Below, piece by piece: positions 11,479-23,807 of a stretch of 40,535 nucleotides of DNA. How positions within the stretch are numbered: the stretch's first letter is position 1; each line of letters opens with the position of its first letter. Below the pieces are notes generated by a model. That model was given only the letters and a program-made list of their open reading frames with translations. It was not told the DNA's origin and ran no database searches. Source of the stretch: Perkinsus chesapeaki (taxonomy: Eukaryota; Perkinsozoa; Perkinsida; Perkinsidae); contig JAAPAO010000311.1 in assembly GCA_013115145.1 (NCBI GenBank), forward strand, positions 1 through 40,535. Direction: 5' to 3'. A program made the position numbers and the translations under genes.

Positions 11479-14400
11479 ATGTACCCTAGCAGTAGTGGAG
11501 CTGGCCGATCACGAATACACAACAACGATCGGAGCTTCCGTGAGGCAATAGCTCGGTCACAAGACCAGTATAATGGCAGAGGTAATGGGGATTCACCATT
11601 TTAATAATTTGCGTGTTCAATGGCCCACCTGAAATAGAAGAGTTTCTAGGATTGAATTAAGCATGTCACAGTCGCTCTTTAAAGCCGTAAGAGGCCTATC
11701 GAACATTCTCGATACTTATTTACAGCGTAGTATTTCGATACTTACGTATTTTGAAAGTAAATTCGTCGCTTCGCACGAGCGTCGAACGAATGAATCTCTC
11801 CAGAATGGAAACAACTTACACTGCAATACTTATATGGGATCAGGATTCTTGCTCTTTTGTTATCATATTTCCTTTCTGGCGTTTTATAATGAAACCAAAA
11901 TCTGTTAATAAAACTTTTATTAATCGATTTTCGGTTGAAAAAGTCTTGGTGTCTGTCTAAGTTCATTCTCGCAATGGAGGTTCGTGCTCGTTCAAATGGT
12001 TGGTGGGCTTAAGCCTAGCTTGTGTATTTATTGTTTATATAACCAGTTTATTAAGGTAAATGCTTTTATTGTTTATATAACCAACTTATTAAGGTAAATG
12101 CATTTATTGTTTATATAACCAACTTATTAAGGTAAATGCTTTTATTGTTTATATAACCAGTTTATTAAGGTAAATGTATTTATTGTTTATATAACCAACT
12201 TATTAAGGTTTCTCGGTAAAACGAATTATTACTCCCTTTTACAATAGTTTATGTCGGTTTTTCCAGTCTTTTTCTTCGCACGAATTCATCCAGGAAAAGC
12301 AGGGTACTACAATTACATGTCATAAAACGGGTATTGGATTTTTTCAATAAAAATACGTTTTTTGGATTTGGGAAGGCGCACTGGGGAATAATCAAAGTAT
12401 CCTTTCGCATGGTTTCAGGCCGAGTAAGCGTCACTGCGCCACAAAATTATCCAGTTCGTAATCGTCCGCCGTTGCATCCCAGCACACCTAGGCGTTCAGC
12501 TGGCAGTCCGAGGTGAGTGAATTTCGGAAAAAAATTCGGAAAATTTTCGGAAATTTCGCATGGAATTTTTTTAATGAAGGATTGTAGTATGGCTGAGATT
12601 TAAACGAATAGTATAATTGCCGAGATTCGATCATACCGTCTTGTATGCGGTGGAGCCGAAGAATGGGGGAAATTCTGGGGAAAATGGGGAAAATTCTGGG
12701 AAAAATGGGGAAAATTCTGGGAAAAATGGGGAAAATTCTGGGAAAAATTTGGGGAAAAATCAGGAAAAATGTGCAGAAGGCAGGAGAATCAGCGAAAAAC
12801 TTATTTGGGGTAAATTGTTGGAATTTCCCGGTACGTCGGACATCGATGACATGCTGGATAATGTCTCTGAGGAAATAACAAAAAATTTCCTGTGATATTT
12901 TTTCAGGTCATCCGTGAGATCGTTTAGTATGGGGAGTGGGAGTAATGAAGTGAATCAAACGGGGAAACGATCGGTCTCTCTGGGATGGGAAGGACCTCCT
13001 GTTAGTGATGATGGTAATACTGGTCCAATATTAGTATAATATAGATTATAGTATATGGTATAAATATATATAATATATAATATTGTACAAAAGGGTTGTT
13101 ATAATTGGTATTTTTACGGGAGATGGAACTCGGCACAATGCGCACAATCCTCAGGGGTTTGGTGAGGCTGAGATGAGAAGGATCCTCATCTGTCAAAACA
13201 TTCATTTTTTTCTATTTTTGAGGGTACGAAAGTGTTGTGGTAATTTATGCTTTTTGATGGGGACGAGACGCTCGACGGGAAAAATTTAATCGTTTTTTCC
13301 CATATTTTTGTCTTTGCTGGGTAATAATTGTTCATTGTGCAGTAAAATTGGAATATTTTTCCCTTTTCTGATTTTTTTGATCCTCGGTTGTTTTCATTTC
13401 CCACTGGATAGTAATCTGTTTAAGAATCCCGGTACGAAAACACATTCGAAAGGATTAGACTTCACTCCCCGATGGCCGAGCGAAAAGGGAAATGTCGACA
13501 GGGGCGATGGGATCTCGATATTATACCGATAGTTATCGACTTTGAATTTCGAGCAATATTATGTAGTACAGGCTTTCTTGATGTTAGATTGTTGAAAAAT
13601 GGAAGATTAATTAAGGAATTGAAAAATTATAAGAAATGATTTGAAACACGGAGCCACCGAATGGTGGTGTGAACCGAAGGGTGAACCGAACACGGTTCAT
13701 GACCGTGTTCACAGATCACCATCGTGACGGTGGTGATCTGTGAACAGCTCATCTTAAAATATTCATAACACTACAGAGGTTAGATTGAGTGAGCTTGACT
13801 GAGTCAAATTGAGCGGCATTTTCTGTGTAAGTCATAAAAGTAGACAAAATATTTGTGTACAATATTAAAAACGGGTTTCGGGTTCCCGAAACCCGTTTCT
13901 AATACTTTATGTAATTCAGCGGCGAAGTCAGATACTAATCGAGGAGGTAGTCCCAGCTCAGCAAGACAGGTCAGTGGTGGTCGACGAGCTTCGGTGGAGC
14001 AATCGCCGAGATCTACAAGAGGATATAGGTTTAAATCCCTCGAAGGTGAGCGTGGAAATAATGGGATCGAGTTTTTCCGTTATATAATCGATTGGATGGA
14101 ATAACATTTTACTAGTGTAAAAATAAATTATATAATCGATTGGTTGGAATAACATTTTACTAGTGTAAAAATAAATTATATAATCGATTGGATGGAGTGA
14201 AATTTTACTTGTTTATTTAGTATATTTCCCCACCCGAGGATTGAACTCGGGACCTTTCGGTATTTAGATGCGAAATCGCCCGAACCGGAAATCAAGCCGT
14301 CGACGACATTCGGGGACCAATCCGAGGATCCACTGGAAAGAACGATGAGACTGCAACGAAGGTAGATGAAACGGTTAATCGATTTGATGGAACATTTTTT

Positions 14401-17400
14401 CCTGTTAAAAAGTCAGCGTTGTAATATCTGTTGGTTTCCTTCCTCGGTTGAGCTCTTCAAGTTTTACCCTTCAGTGCTGACATGGAAAATTGGAATTCTT
14501 GAAAAACCCGATTTTTTTCCGAAAATTTTTATGCTTGCATATTTAGTCGACCAGATGCATATTATTTGTCCAGAAATGTGACCCTTTCATGATTGTTAAT
14601 TTACTGTGAATTCTACGGAGAAATGAAAGCCAAATTTTCGCGTATTTCCGTTTTCGTTGGTATTAAGTAATACAAAGCCGAAATAAGGCCTTTGAGCTTT
14701 TACCTTTCAACGTAGGTTCCTCTCGATTCGGATCCGCACGCATGCACAAGCTTTTTTCGTTCTTACTGTCAGATATCTTTATAGTAAGATTCCCGTCTCT
14801 GGTCCAAGTGTTTTTCCAGCTCTTATAAGGATACTTGCCACGGCTATCTTCCTGGTATGGAGATAAGGCCCGAGTTCGATCCCGGCACATGTTGTTTTTC
14901 CGTCAGTTTCTGGCTGTATTTGTAAGTGCTAGTATTTGGACTGGTTCAATGCAATGGATGGGGAACCTCACCTGCATGTATAGAGAATCGGAAGGAACGA
15001 TTTCATCGAATCCGGTAAGATAATGAAAAATTATGTGGTCAGTGGTATTCATCTGAGCTCAGGTCTTCGCCACTTGGACAGCCTCGAAGCCGCGATCGGC
15101 GGTAGATGGTAAAAGATGCCGCCTCTGGTTCCAACTCGACCCGAGGTTTCCTGTTTCATCGACCCTCTACGACCAACTAGGATACTACACTGCCCGAACT
15201 GGGCTGCTGTGCGGTGAGGTTGAGAAATCTTGCAATCTTGCTGAATCTTGCATTTCCTTAAGGTTCATTTAGCAGCGATATTTTCGGAGGCATGTGTGAT
15301 GGTGGGCGCTGTTTGACGTGTATTGCGGACAGGCCGTGCTATGGTACAGTGGAGACACGTCAGATAGAGGACGAAGAGGTTGTCTGGGTTGATAACCAGT
15401 AAGTGACGCGGGTTCAATCCCGGGGGAGGGCATTTTATTAAGGAGAAAATGAAATGCATAACTGCATCTTTTGGGCTTTACGTCAGGAAATTTATAAAAG
15501 AAGTAATATTAAGTCACGTACAGTAGCATAAAAAGACATGTAGTAGTATACAGTATTAATTTTGATACGCAAGACTAGGAGTAATTGGTAGAGTGAAGTA
15601 CCGCTGTTATTTCAGATTTCCGGCCATCCCCTCCGGTGGCACTTTGGCGAACGTGCTCGTCTTTCTCGATGACCAGACAGTTATTCAGATGAGTAACACT
15701 GCGGTTGGTCTGATGCCGATATGTTCTTTGGACGGGCAGGTGAGTGGCGCTGCTTTTAAAAGGTCCCGAGTTCGATTCCCGGCCGGAGCTGTTATGATAT
15801 CAAGATCAATTTTCAATAGGCGCGGTTTTTGCTCTGGAATGGTCATAAAATATCTGCAATAGATTTTCGATGGATTACGCACTCGCTAGATTTTTTGAGC
15901 GGAGCGAAGCGTTTTTTATTCATCGTTTTTAGGTCACTCCGGGACATAGTATAGTAATTCTGGGCCTCTTCATTGGAAGTGTTATTCTTGTCGTACTTGT
16001 TGCTGCGAGAGAGATAAGAGAATGGGTGAGATGTCGGGTGCCGGGATCGAACCAGGGACCTTTGGGTTGTTAGTTTAAAGTGAGGAAGAGTAACCATGAG
16101 GACACTGTAGATGATGCTGTGATGGTGGCGCATATTGGAGAGGCTGTTGAGAGCATGAAGAGGGAATCTGAAACGGCTGCTAGGTGGGAATAAATAGTAT
16201 TTCGGTAAACGACCATTTCATCGAATGTTTTAAAATGTATGGGCTCGCCTAGGGTTTGAAAATATCATTTGCTGATAAGAATGAGCACTTTGCAATGGAG
16301 ATACACCTCCGTCATTTATACCGAGACTGTTTACGGATCTTATTAGGCTGCACAACGCCCCAGGCTCAATCTTTTGTGAAATATTATTTCCCTCGAAAAT
16401 TTTTTCGTGGGTGGCAGCACCTGTCCCTTCACCCGGCGGTAGCCAGTATAGGAGTATAGCTGCAGTCGGTCGTTAAACGCAGAGCCCTAGGAAGTGAAGA
16501 GGCGAAATAATTTGAGATAATTTCTTGATTGAAATTCTCCTAGATGTGGGATGGATTCCGTCTGTCTGGCCCAGCACATGCTGCTCCTCTGGGTCGTCTG
16601 CCTTGTGCAGTATTATGAACACCGCAAGGATCCGATAATCAATCAAGTCTATTGGATGTACAGTTTGTGACATAGGGACAGGAAAAATGGAGCAGGATAT
16701 GTTATGTTAGTGAAACAGGAAACAGATGTTATCATTACACTTCTGTGGAAAATTGTAGCCCATCGGGGGAAGTGACCGTTTGCATGCATGATGGCATTTG
16801 AGTGAATCACCAGTTAGGACTGCACAGGTGAATTCCCGCTTCCTCAGGCACTATACAGATCCTCATGATGATGCGGCAGGAAGGCGCGCGGTAGGCTGGC
16901 ACGATAATTTAGCTAATTCGCTCCGAATTCGAAAAATTTTCAGGACTCGGCGTCTCAGCGAAGTATCAGATCGGGCTCGGATAGAAGGTGATTCTTGCGC
17001 GCCGCGAAATTGTAGGAAATATTTCTGCTTTAGAGCATCTACATCAAGTCAAGGAGCACCCGAGGGCTCATCTGGTGAGTTTAGACTTGCGGGGAAAAAT
17101 TCCGAAATGTTGCGGAAAAATTTTGAAAATTTTTGCCTTAGATTCACTTTCGAGTAGTTGGAGACTCAAGTTGGAGAATATGAAGGTGAGCGTTGAGAAA
17201 GTGCAAGATTTGGCAAGATTTCGAGATTTTGCAGATCGCGGCAGCTACAAGAGAGAAGGTGGCAATTTTCCGGGGAATCATGGGCATGGTGGCGCGAATT
17301 ATAATGTAAGGAATCTTAGCTTGGCCCGTGAAAGATACTTGAGAGGTGATGTGGCAGATACTTCGTTGTTCACATGGTTGCCATCCTGTTGATATTTGCT

Positions 17401-17885
17401 CTTTCACCATCTCAATTTTTCCCTTATTCATGGTGGAGTAAGTCTTGGGGGAATTTAATAATTTCGTGGCGCGTGACGAAATTCGTTCGAGATAATTGAG
17501 GCTTTTCTTCATTTAAGTCAAATATACTCTCTCTAGATCCCACTGCGAACAATTCGCGGAAATTTTTCCCCCGTTCATTTGAAAAACTAGATTTTCCCCT
17601 CTGCGCGATCAGTATGATATTTGCCCGTTTCACCTTACCAAAATTTTCCCAGTTTTTTTGTAATTTTTCACTCCAGGTCTCTTCGACGGTTTCATCAGTG
17701 CCGGCACGGTGAGCTACTGGTCATTCACGGATCTCCTTGTAATGGGCGACATTTTCATATCTATCATACTCCTTCTGCCATCAATTTGCCGTCCACAATG
17801 GTGAGGAGTATCTTTAGGTTGATGCGTGCATTACTGTTGTGTAGGTTCTCGCTTGGAAATGGTGATGCTACTAAGACTCGTCGAG
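11479..17885 (+). CDS. Unrecognised polytopic membrane protein, N-terminal part
   Basis: It starts at ATG 11479. Exons: 11479-11581, 12419-12512, 12907-13013, 13123-13161 (less sure), one near 13430-13530 (unsure), about 13920-14047, 14268-14361, 14830-14854 (25 nt), 14907-15014, 15063-15213, 15263-15398, 15616-15739, 15933-16025, 16074-16183, 16544-16666, 16803-16890, 16985-17074, 17208-17305, 17358-17437, 17677-17800, 17845-17885. Phases match throughout 14268-17885. The N-terminus is long, Ser/Arg/Pro-rich and probably cytosolic. TM1 (ILATAIFLFLAVFVSASIW) is built across the 14854/14907 junction. A roughly 125-residue Cys-containing ectodomain follows (GGMCDGGRCLTC, ADRPCYG). TM2 is SIVILGLFIGSVILVVLV, followed by a charged loop. 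Further hydrophobic segments are LLLWVVCLV, MVAILLIFALS and MGDIFISIILLLP. I do not recognise the family; a channel, receptor or transporter is possible. Confidence 0.75.
12024..12212. repeat. 38-bp tandem repeat, about 5 copies
   Basis: The unit contains TTATTGTTTATATAACC and TTATTAAGGTAAATG, at an exact 38-bp spacing (anchors at 12033, 12071, 12109). It lies inside the first intron (11582-12418) of the polytopic gene. Copies differ at a few positions. Confidence 0.93.
12664..12757. repeat. 21-bp purine-rich tandem repeat
   Basis: The unit alternates GGGGAAAATTCT and GGGAAAAAT, with about four copies, in intron 12513-12906. The apparent NSGKNGE peptide repeats in this stretch are a by-product of the DNA repeat. 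Confidence 0.85.
13708..13744. repeat. Perfect 14-bp-stem hairpin, next to a second hairpin
   Basis: TTCACAGATCACCA pairs with TGGTGATCTGTGAA across a 9-nt loop. Immediately upstream, AACACGGT and ACCGTGTT form another stem (13689-13709). Both are in an intron. Confidence 0.92.
13869..13898. repeat. Perfect 14-bp-stem hairpin
   Basis: AAACGGGTTTCGGG pairs with CCCGAAACCCGTTT across a 2-nt loop, in an intron just upstream of an exon. Confidence 0.95.
14081..14208. repeat. 48-bp tandem repeat, about 2.7 copies
   Basis: The anchor ATAATCGATTGG recurs at an exact 48-bp spacing (base positions 14088, 14136, 14184). It lies in the intron that ends at 14267. Confidence 0.92.
14233..14254 (-). repeat. 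tRNA T-arm / B-box-like motif, copy A (antisense)
   Basis: CCCGAG, a 7-nt GATTGAA loop and CTCGGG form a perfect T-arm. On the minus strand it reads GGTCCCGAGTTCAATCC. It ends 13 nt before the 3' splice site at 14267. Confidence 0.6.
14867..14886 (+). repeat. tRNA T-arm / B-box-like motif, copy B
   Basis: GCCCGAGTTCGATCCCGGC lies in a 52-nt intron (14855-14906), starting 12 nt after the splice donor. Confidence 0.55.
15408..15424 (+). repeat. tRNA T-arm / B-box-like motif, copy C
   Basis: GCGGGTTCAATCCCGGG starts 9 nt after the donor of intron 15399-15615. GGGTTCAATCC fits the Pol III B-box closely. Confidence 0.55.
15762..15784 (+). repeat. tRNA T-arm / B-box-like motif, copy D
   Basis: AAAAGGTCCCGAGTTCGATT is followed by CCCGGCC. 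The motif starts 22 nt after the donor of intron 15740-15932. Confidence 0.55.
16038..16060 (-). repeat. tRNA T-arm / B-box-like motif, copy E (antisense)
   Basis: On the minus strand it reads AAAGGTCCCTGGTTCGATCC. It fills most of a 48-nt intron (16026-16073) and ends 13 nt before the 3' splice site. Confidence 0.55.
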
Positions 17886-18060
17886 GTAACTTTTACCGGA
17901 AAAATTTCTCTGATTTTTCCTCTGCGTTTATTAATGATAATAATACGGCTCTGCTGTTACTGGAAAAAAAAATTCGAAGTGAAATACGTAGATCACACTT
18001 GAGGCCCGAGTGAATTCTATTTTTTTATTCTTAACTTTCCTCTTTTTTGGCATTTTTTAG

Positions 18061-21000
18061 CAAAAGTTTGGTGGTGATTTGATGCGCAGGTCGGAGATTA
18101 TCAGACTGATGTTCGCTAGGAATATGATGACACTTGAAGTGTTTCTGTGTGAAGCCCAGAGAGATGTTATTAACGTTAACAAAACGACGTTTCGTTTTGC
18201 TCTTTTGCGAGGGAAATTTTTTCCTGGAAAAATTTCGGATTCGCGCGGCAGTTTTTTGGAGGGAAAATTTTTACCTTGGGGGACTTTTTTGTTCCTTCAG
18301 GAGAGATACGCCAGAACATGATGGCGAACTCCGAAGCCTGTGTGGTAATTTTGGTGCGAAGTGGAACATGCGCCAACTTCACTAAAAGGAGGAGATTGAT
18401 GAATCTTGCACAGAAGTAAGATACGCCAGAGTCTCCAAGTTAACCTATTTTGAATCTTTCAAGGTGCGAAGATCTCTTCCCGGCCTCGAAGTCAGGACAG
18501 TCTAAAGTCTTCGTTGTCGATTATGGCAATGGTGCGACGCCGAAGGATGACTGTTGCAATATGCTGCGAGTGAGTCACGCCACTTTGCTCTCTTGAGAGT
18601 TTGAACACTCGAAATTGCTCTATTGAAATTCTTGAGCAAGCATGCTCTATTTGGAATTACGCTTGCTCAAAACTCTTTTCACTTGGAGATTGCACAGAAT
18701 AAACTTTAGTGTCAAGCGGACTCAGTCAGTGATGTTTGAAATCCGTTTTATCTAGATATTTTTTAGAACTCAACTCTACTGTTAACGAGTGTCTGATAGA
18801 AATGATTCACTTCAAATGAACGTTTGGAAATTTGTCGTTTCTTTTACGGAAAAATAAGGAAAAATTGTGGAGAGACGTTTTTCCATCTTTGTTTCTTAAA
18901 GTTTGCCTCAAGACGAACGTCACGAAATTCCGCGGCAAACATTTTTCGTTGAATCCAGTCCGACCTGATGAAATAGAATAATTTGTAACTAGAATGTATA
19001 TTTCCCCAACGAGATGATATACAGTGCGAACCAAACCGTTATGCAAATTCGTTTTTTGGTTTTTCGTTTTTTTTGGTATAACTTTTTTAATTTTACGACT
19101 CAGAACATGAAACTTGGAAGATGACATGATGGTAACAGTTAAAAATAAATGTTGTAATATCATGACCGTTTCTCCACCCAATTCGATTATTTTGGCGAGC
19201 GAGATTTTTTCTGGCTGCGCAGCCGACCCAAACCGTGTAGGTTCTGAGTTGAGGTATCCCTCTCATGAGTTGAAGTAGCCCTCTCTTAGGAGGTTTGCTC
19301 CGAGCCGCCGAATTTCCCCCTAGTGGGTATTGTAACGTTTTAATTTTGAAAATACCATAAGGAGAATCTAGAACATGGCACTTAATCGATCAACCGTTTC
19401 ATGCATATCTACTGATATCTTCCAGCGCGCCATAAAATATGTACTTGTTTGTGTTTGTCTCCCACGATTTTGCCTTTCAGCGAACGGTGAGCTTCAACAT
19501 CAACTACGCCTACCTTCCCGAAGATAATCCCGTGGTGGCACTCCACTGGACGAACAAGGTATGGATTCCGGCGGTGGCGAAGCGACATAGCTTGGAGAAA
19601 GGAGAAGGGTCGAGGAGAGCATCGTAAGCTGGAAAATATCTTTTACGGAAACTTTCGGGCCGGAAAAATTTCTTTCTGGTTGATATTGCCGATTCGCGCC
19701 GGGGTTGGCTCAAATTTGACGACTTGAAGTCGACGCTCGACGGATTCTAACTTTAACTTTGTGGTCGGAATTATGAGGGGGAATTCGGATAGGACTTCGC
19801 GCAAATAAGCATGCTATCTCATTTGAGTCGACAAAATTTTTAGTGGATTATATTTTCATAATTTTTTCTTGTCAAGTATACGAAACTGATTTTTATCAAT
19901 TGTTTCCTTATTATCATATCCCATCCCTCTTCTCGGATCTTTTCATCGACCATCTCGATATGATGCAATCTTATTTATTCCACCGTTCATTCGGCAAGGG
20001 ACAGATGACACAATAGTCTAGTTAGGCGCTCAGGGGCGAAAGAGCTATTTTGGTAGAGCTATCAAGAATGAGCCCAAACTCTAACGTATATAGTGGTACG
20101 AAAAGTTTTCGAATGATTTTAAATGATTTTACTCCTCTTTTAAAAAAAGAGGCGATATATATTATATTTGGTAATTTATTACCAATAAACGGTTGAGCTT
20201 TCTGCGAGTACTAAGCCCCTCCTGATCATAGGATATTGCTTAGGTATCGCTACGCATTGGTTATAGATGATATTGATGGTGTTAATGAATACACGCTTCC
20301 GACTGTATTTGACAGTCAATGTCGAGTAAGTTAACCTATTGAGTATCTTGCACGCTTGACCTCTGGATACCTCAGGAACATAACGAGGCTGGTATTCAGC
20401 TAGTAGTTCTGCCACCGGTTGCTATGGAGGATCCTCAGACCACCAAGACGGCGTGGATGATGGACGACTTTTTGATCAAGCTGGAAAATATGTGAGAAAT
20501 TTCCCGAAATTTCCCGAAATTTTCTGCCATTTCCAGAGATTCCTCGTAGGGTAAGATTCCTCAGTGCTACGAATATTCCTGCGAATTTCATATTCATGAT
20601 TTCTCACAAAATTGTCAGTTCTTTCTCGGGAAATTTCCCGAGCGCGTCAAGTTTCTGTAATATTTCCGGAAATTTTTCTTTTTTGCAGTCGCGGTATGGC
20701 ACTCCAAAGCATGACTGGTTCAATGATAACAACACCGACAAAATCGATATGTCTCTGGGATCGAATTAGCCTTTACGAGGCTGCGGCTGAAGCCACTGGA
20801 CCACAGAGAGTAAGGATCAGTAACACAATTTCTCGCGCGCCCAATAATTGCATGGCGAGTGGGTGAAGTATACGGAATGTTGTCGAGGGGAAAAATTATC
20901 GAAAATCTTTGTTAGATTTTCTGGCTTTTCCGTGGAGAAATTTGCAGGCTGAATGGAACGGCTCATTTTATATTCGGTGAAGTGAAAAACTGTGCGCTTT

Positions 21001-23638
21001 TTCCTCAAGGAGCGGATTCTCGTATAGGGGCATGAAAAGCAATGAAAAAAATTGGGAAAGAATTCAGAATTTATTTTTTCCCAATTTTGTTCACTGAAGT
21101 TAAAATTCAGTGTCTTCCATTATTTTGTTTGGGATTTGTGAATCAGTATCGGTCTGCTTCGCTGAAATTTATTGTAGATGAGATCGTGTCCCTTTTGTTC
21201 CAGGTGAGATGGTCCTCAGAGATGGATCAATGTTTGGCTTTAAAACAGCTTCGTCAAGTGGAGTGTCGGACTGCGGTCGCAGGGCAATCGGTAAGTGGAT
21301 ACTGCCGAAATTTCACGGATTTTTTATTTTTCGTTAATTTTTGATTCTTTGTGGCATTTAATTTTTCCCGCAAGATGTCACGTTTTCTTTTTGGGATTCG
21401 AGGTTTTTCCGGAATTTTTCAGTGGGAAAGATACAGTGGGAATTTGGGTAATTTTGCGAGTGTCTGTGACAGGTGACGGTTACCACAAATATGGATCTTT
21501 TCGCGGTCTACTGCGCAGCTTGGGCGCTACAAGGAAGGCTACTTTGGGAACTACTCAGTTTCAGATGTGCAACTATTACGAGGTAGGACGAACGTTTTAG
21601 TGCGGGTAAATTATTCCGGGTTATGGTTTCAATTTTTAGATTCCTGGCGAAGTGGTGGATTCTGTTCGACCAGTTCATTCCTAAGTTCTTCACGATAATG
21701 AGGTGAGCTATTTGTGCCACATTTGATTTTTATGCCTCCACTTCCTCATTGCATTTATATATTATTTTTATGCCTCCACTTCCTCATTACATTTATATAT
21801 TATTTTTATGCCTCCACTTCCTCATTACATTTATCTTTGTCATTAGATAAATTCATCGTGTCATCGATTTATATTTGTTATCATTTATCTTATCATTTAT
21901 ATTTTGTCATACCTTTATCCTTGTCAGGCCCCTGATGCTGGTTGTTGTATTCTTACGCTCTCCTTTCGATACAGTATTCATCATTCTGGTAAGTCCCTCC
22001 TTTCGAACTCGTTATCAGTTTCATGTCGACTTCAATAGATTGTAATACAGCTAGTCTGAATGAATCAGAAATTGAAAAAATGCCGCAGATTTCAGAATTT
22101 GGATTCCCCGCAAGAATGAGCTTCACACCTCCGTGTATGCCCAGAGGTTTCTGATCGATTCATACCGACTTCATCTTCACATTCTATCGAAAATCTATTC
22201 GGCCCGGCGCGGAGCAATGTTCTGACCAGCAGGTTAATAGTGCGCAATTTTTTTTGGAAAGTTCTAAGTTTCATCCTCGTTTTTGCTATTAATATTGTGT
22301 AAATTGTCCCGTGAATTGTTTTTCCTGAACCCTACTTCATCGAGATTCTTATCGAAATTGTGAACAGCGTAGATATGCAGGGAAAAAATCTTGAAAGACT
22401 TCCGCGTTGGTAAATCCTCCAAGTTGAGAAATCTTCTACCGAAACCCTTATTCTCAGGTTTATATTTTGCTGTTGGTGCCAGCGAGTATATTTTTGGTGA
22501 TGTCATCTCTTCGGTACAGCACCGACTTGACCAGGAATTGGTCCAAGTAAGAATTATTAACCTACAAGTTGTAGGCTACAACTGGCGGTGTTATGCAGTG
22601 CGTCGTGAGGAATCTTTATAGTGCGTCGTGTGGAATCTTTGTAGTGCGTCGTGAGAAATCTTACTAGTGTGTCGTGAGAAATCTTACTAGTGTGCCGCGG
22701 AAAATCTTTCTAATGTAGACTATTTTTCATGGATTCTTGTGGGGACAGCAATTATGGAAGAAATCAGGGATTATTAAAATTAAAAAAAAGTTGTTTTGCG
22801 CCTCACAAACGGAGGGTGCGAAGCTCCACTGGAAGTTATACTGGCTACTCATAGCAATTTTTCACATCGGAGCTCTGGCAATGGGGAGCGTACAGAAATC
22901 AAGCTCTAATACGAGCAAATGAAATTGGCAAGAGCGCAGGGATTTATATCGTCTCGTGGGGATTAGTTTTTCCGTGAAGTGTTTTTGATGCGGAGGTGAA
23001 ATGGAAATTTTGATAGGAAATAGGTTCCTAGTAGATTCGGACCTCAGGGACGGTTCACTCTGGCATTTTTTCAGGCTACGTCTCCTTATGATTCTTCCTG
23101 GCATAAATATGATGCGGGAGATATTATATGGTTACTCATCGCTGTACCACGCAATTTTCACCTACAGGCCATCGTATCCGTCCTTGGACGCTATGTCGAA
23201 GAAGGTAGGTTTGGATATCTATCTTTGCCATGAATTCTAAGTTTACTATTCGCTCGGAATTATGGGGTTTTGTATGTGATTGACCTCGCTTTGAGGTACC
23301 CTTCGAAGGAGGTTGACACTTTTTTTGCGAAGATTTCTTATGTATATTTTTCCTAGTGCGGAGGAGATACAATATGAAGTTTAGTAGGAAATATGTTATT
23401 GGTGAGAGAAGAAATATCTGATGCATTTTTTGATACATTCGATGGGAATATCTGAGGAAGATAACACATGTTCTCTCAGGTATGTGGCAACGGCTTGCCG
23501 CCTCTTCCGAGCGATGGTGGAAATAGTGTTAACTGGTTCACTGTGTGGTGCTCGGCGACGAGCGGCCAATATAGCACAGAGCCCCGAAAGGAGTTCGAAG
23601 GTTCCCCGTACGAAGGAGGACACTCACCGAGATGGTGA
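18061..23638 (+). CDS. Probable C-terminal part of the polytopic membrane protein
   Basis: Exons with good borders: 18464-18569 (Cys-rich, CEDLFPASKSG), 19481-19558 (VSFNINYAYLPED), 20376-20491, 20689-20809, 21204-21290, 21473-21582, 21640-21702, 21928-21988. Phases match across 18464-19558 and again across 20376-21988. Less certain exons lie near 18061, 18301, 22089-22218, 22458-22549, 22822-22889, 23077-23205 and 23481-23638 (TGA). Hydrophobic segments include MDLFAVYCAAWAL, PLMLVVVFLRSP, VYILLLVPASIFLVM and YWLLIAIFHIGALAMG. A soluble block with Cys residues therefore sits between two groups of membrane segments. The join from 17885 to 18061 is out of phase and needs an exon I could not place, so these could be two adjacent genes. 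I recognise no family. Confidence 0.5.
21728..21832. repeat. 38-bp tandem repeat, about 2.8 copies
   Basis: TATGCCTCCACTTCCTCATT recurs with 38-bp period (21731, 21769, 21807) in the intron between exons ending 21702 and starting 21928. Its sequence is unrelated to the 38-bp repeat at 12024. Confidence 0.9.
22597..22695. repeat. 23-bp tandem repeat, about 4 copies
   Basis: GTGCGTCGTG followed by GAAATCTTACTA-type sequence repeats every 23 bp (22601, 22624, 22647, 22670), with increasing divergence to the right. Confidence 0.88.
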
Positions 23639-23807
23639 AAATACGCAATTTTTTATTGCTTTTCTGAGTATTTAAAGTCTATTAACTACACCTTATTAAA
23701 ATTGAAACCGAGATGGCAAACGTATCAGGATGTCAGACCAGCTTCAGCTGGCTTATCTGGTAGAAATGGTATGTTGAGTTGATTGAGTGTTGAGAAAAAG
23801 GGCGAAT

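Noticed and set aside
12617-12895. NSGKNGE-repeat protein
   Set aside because: It is the translation of a 21-bp purine-rich t tandem repeat inside an intron, open in two frames.
15340-15425. Functional tRNA gene
   Set aside because: A T-arm-like motif and an A-box-like TGGTACAGTGG are present, but no complete cloverleaf can be folded and the A-box lies in an exon.
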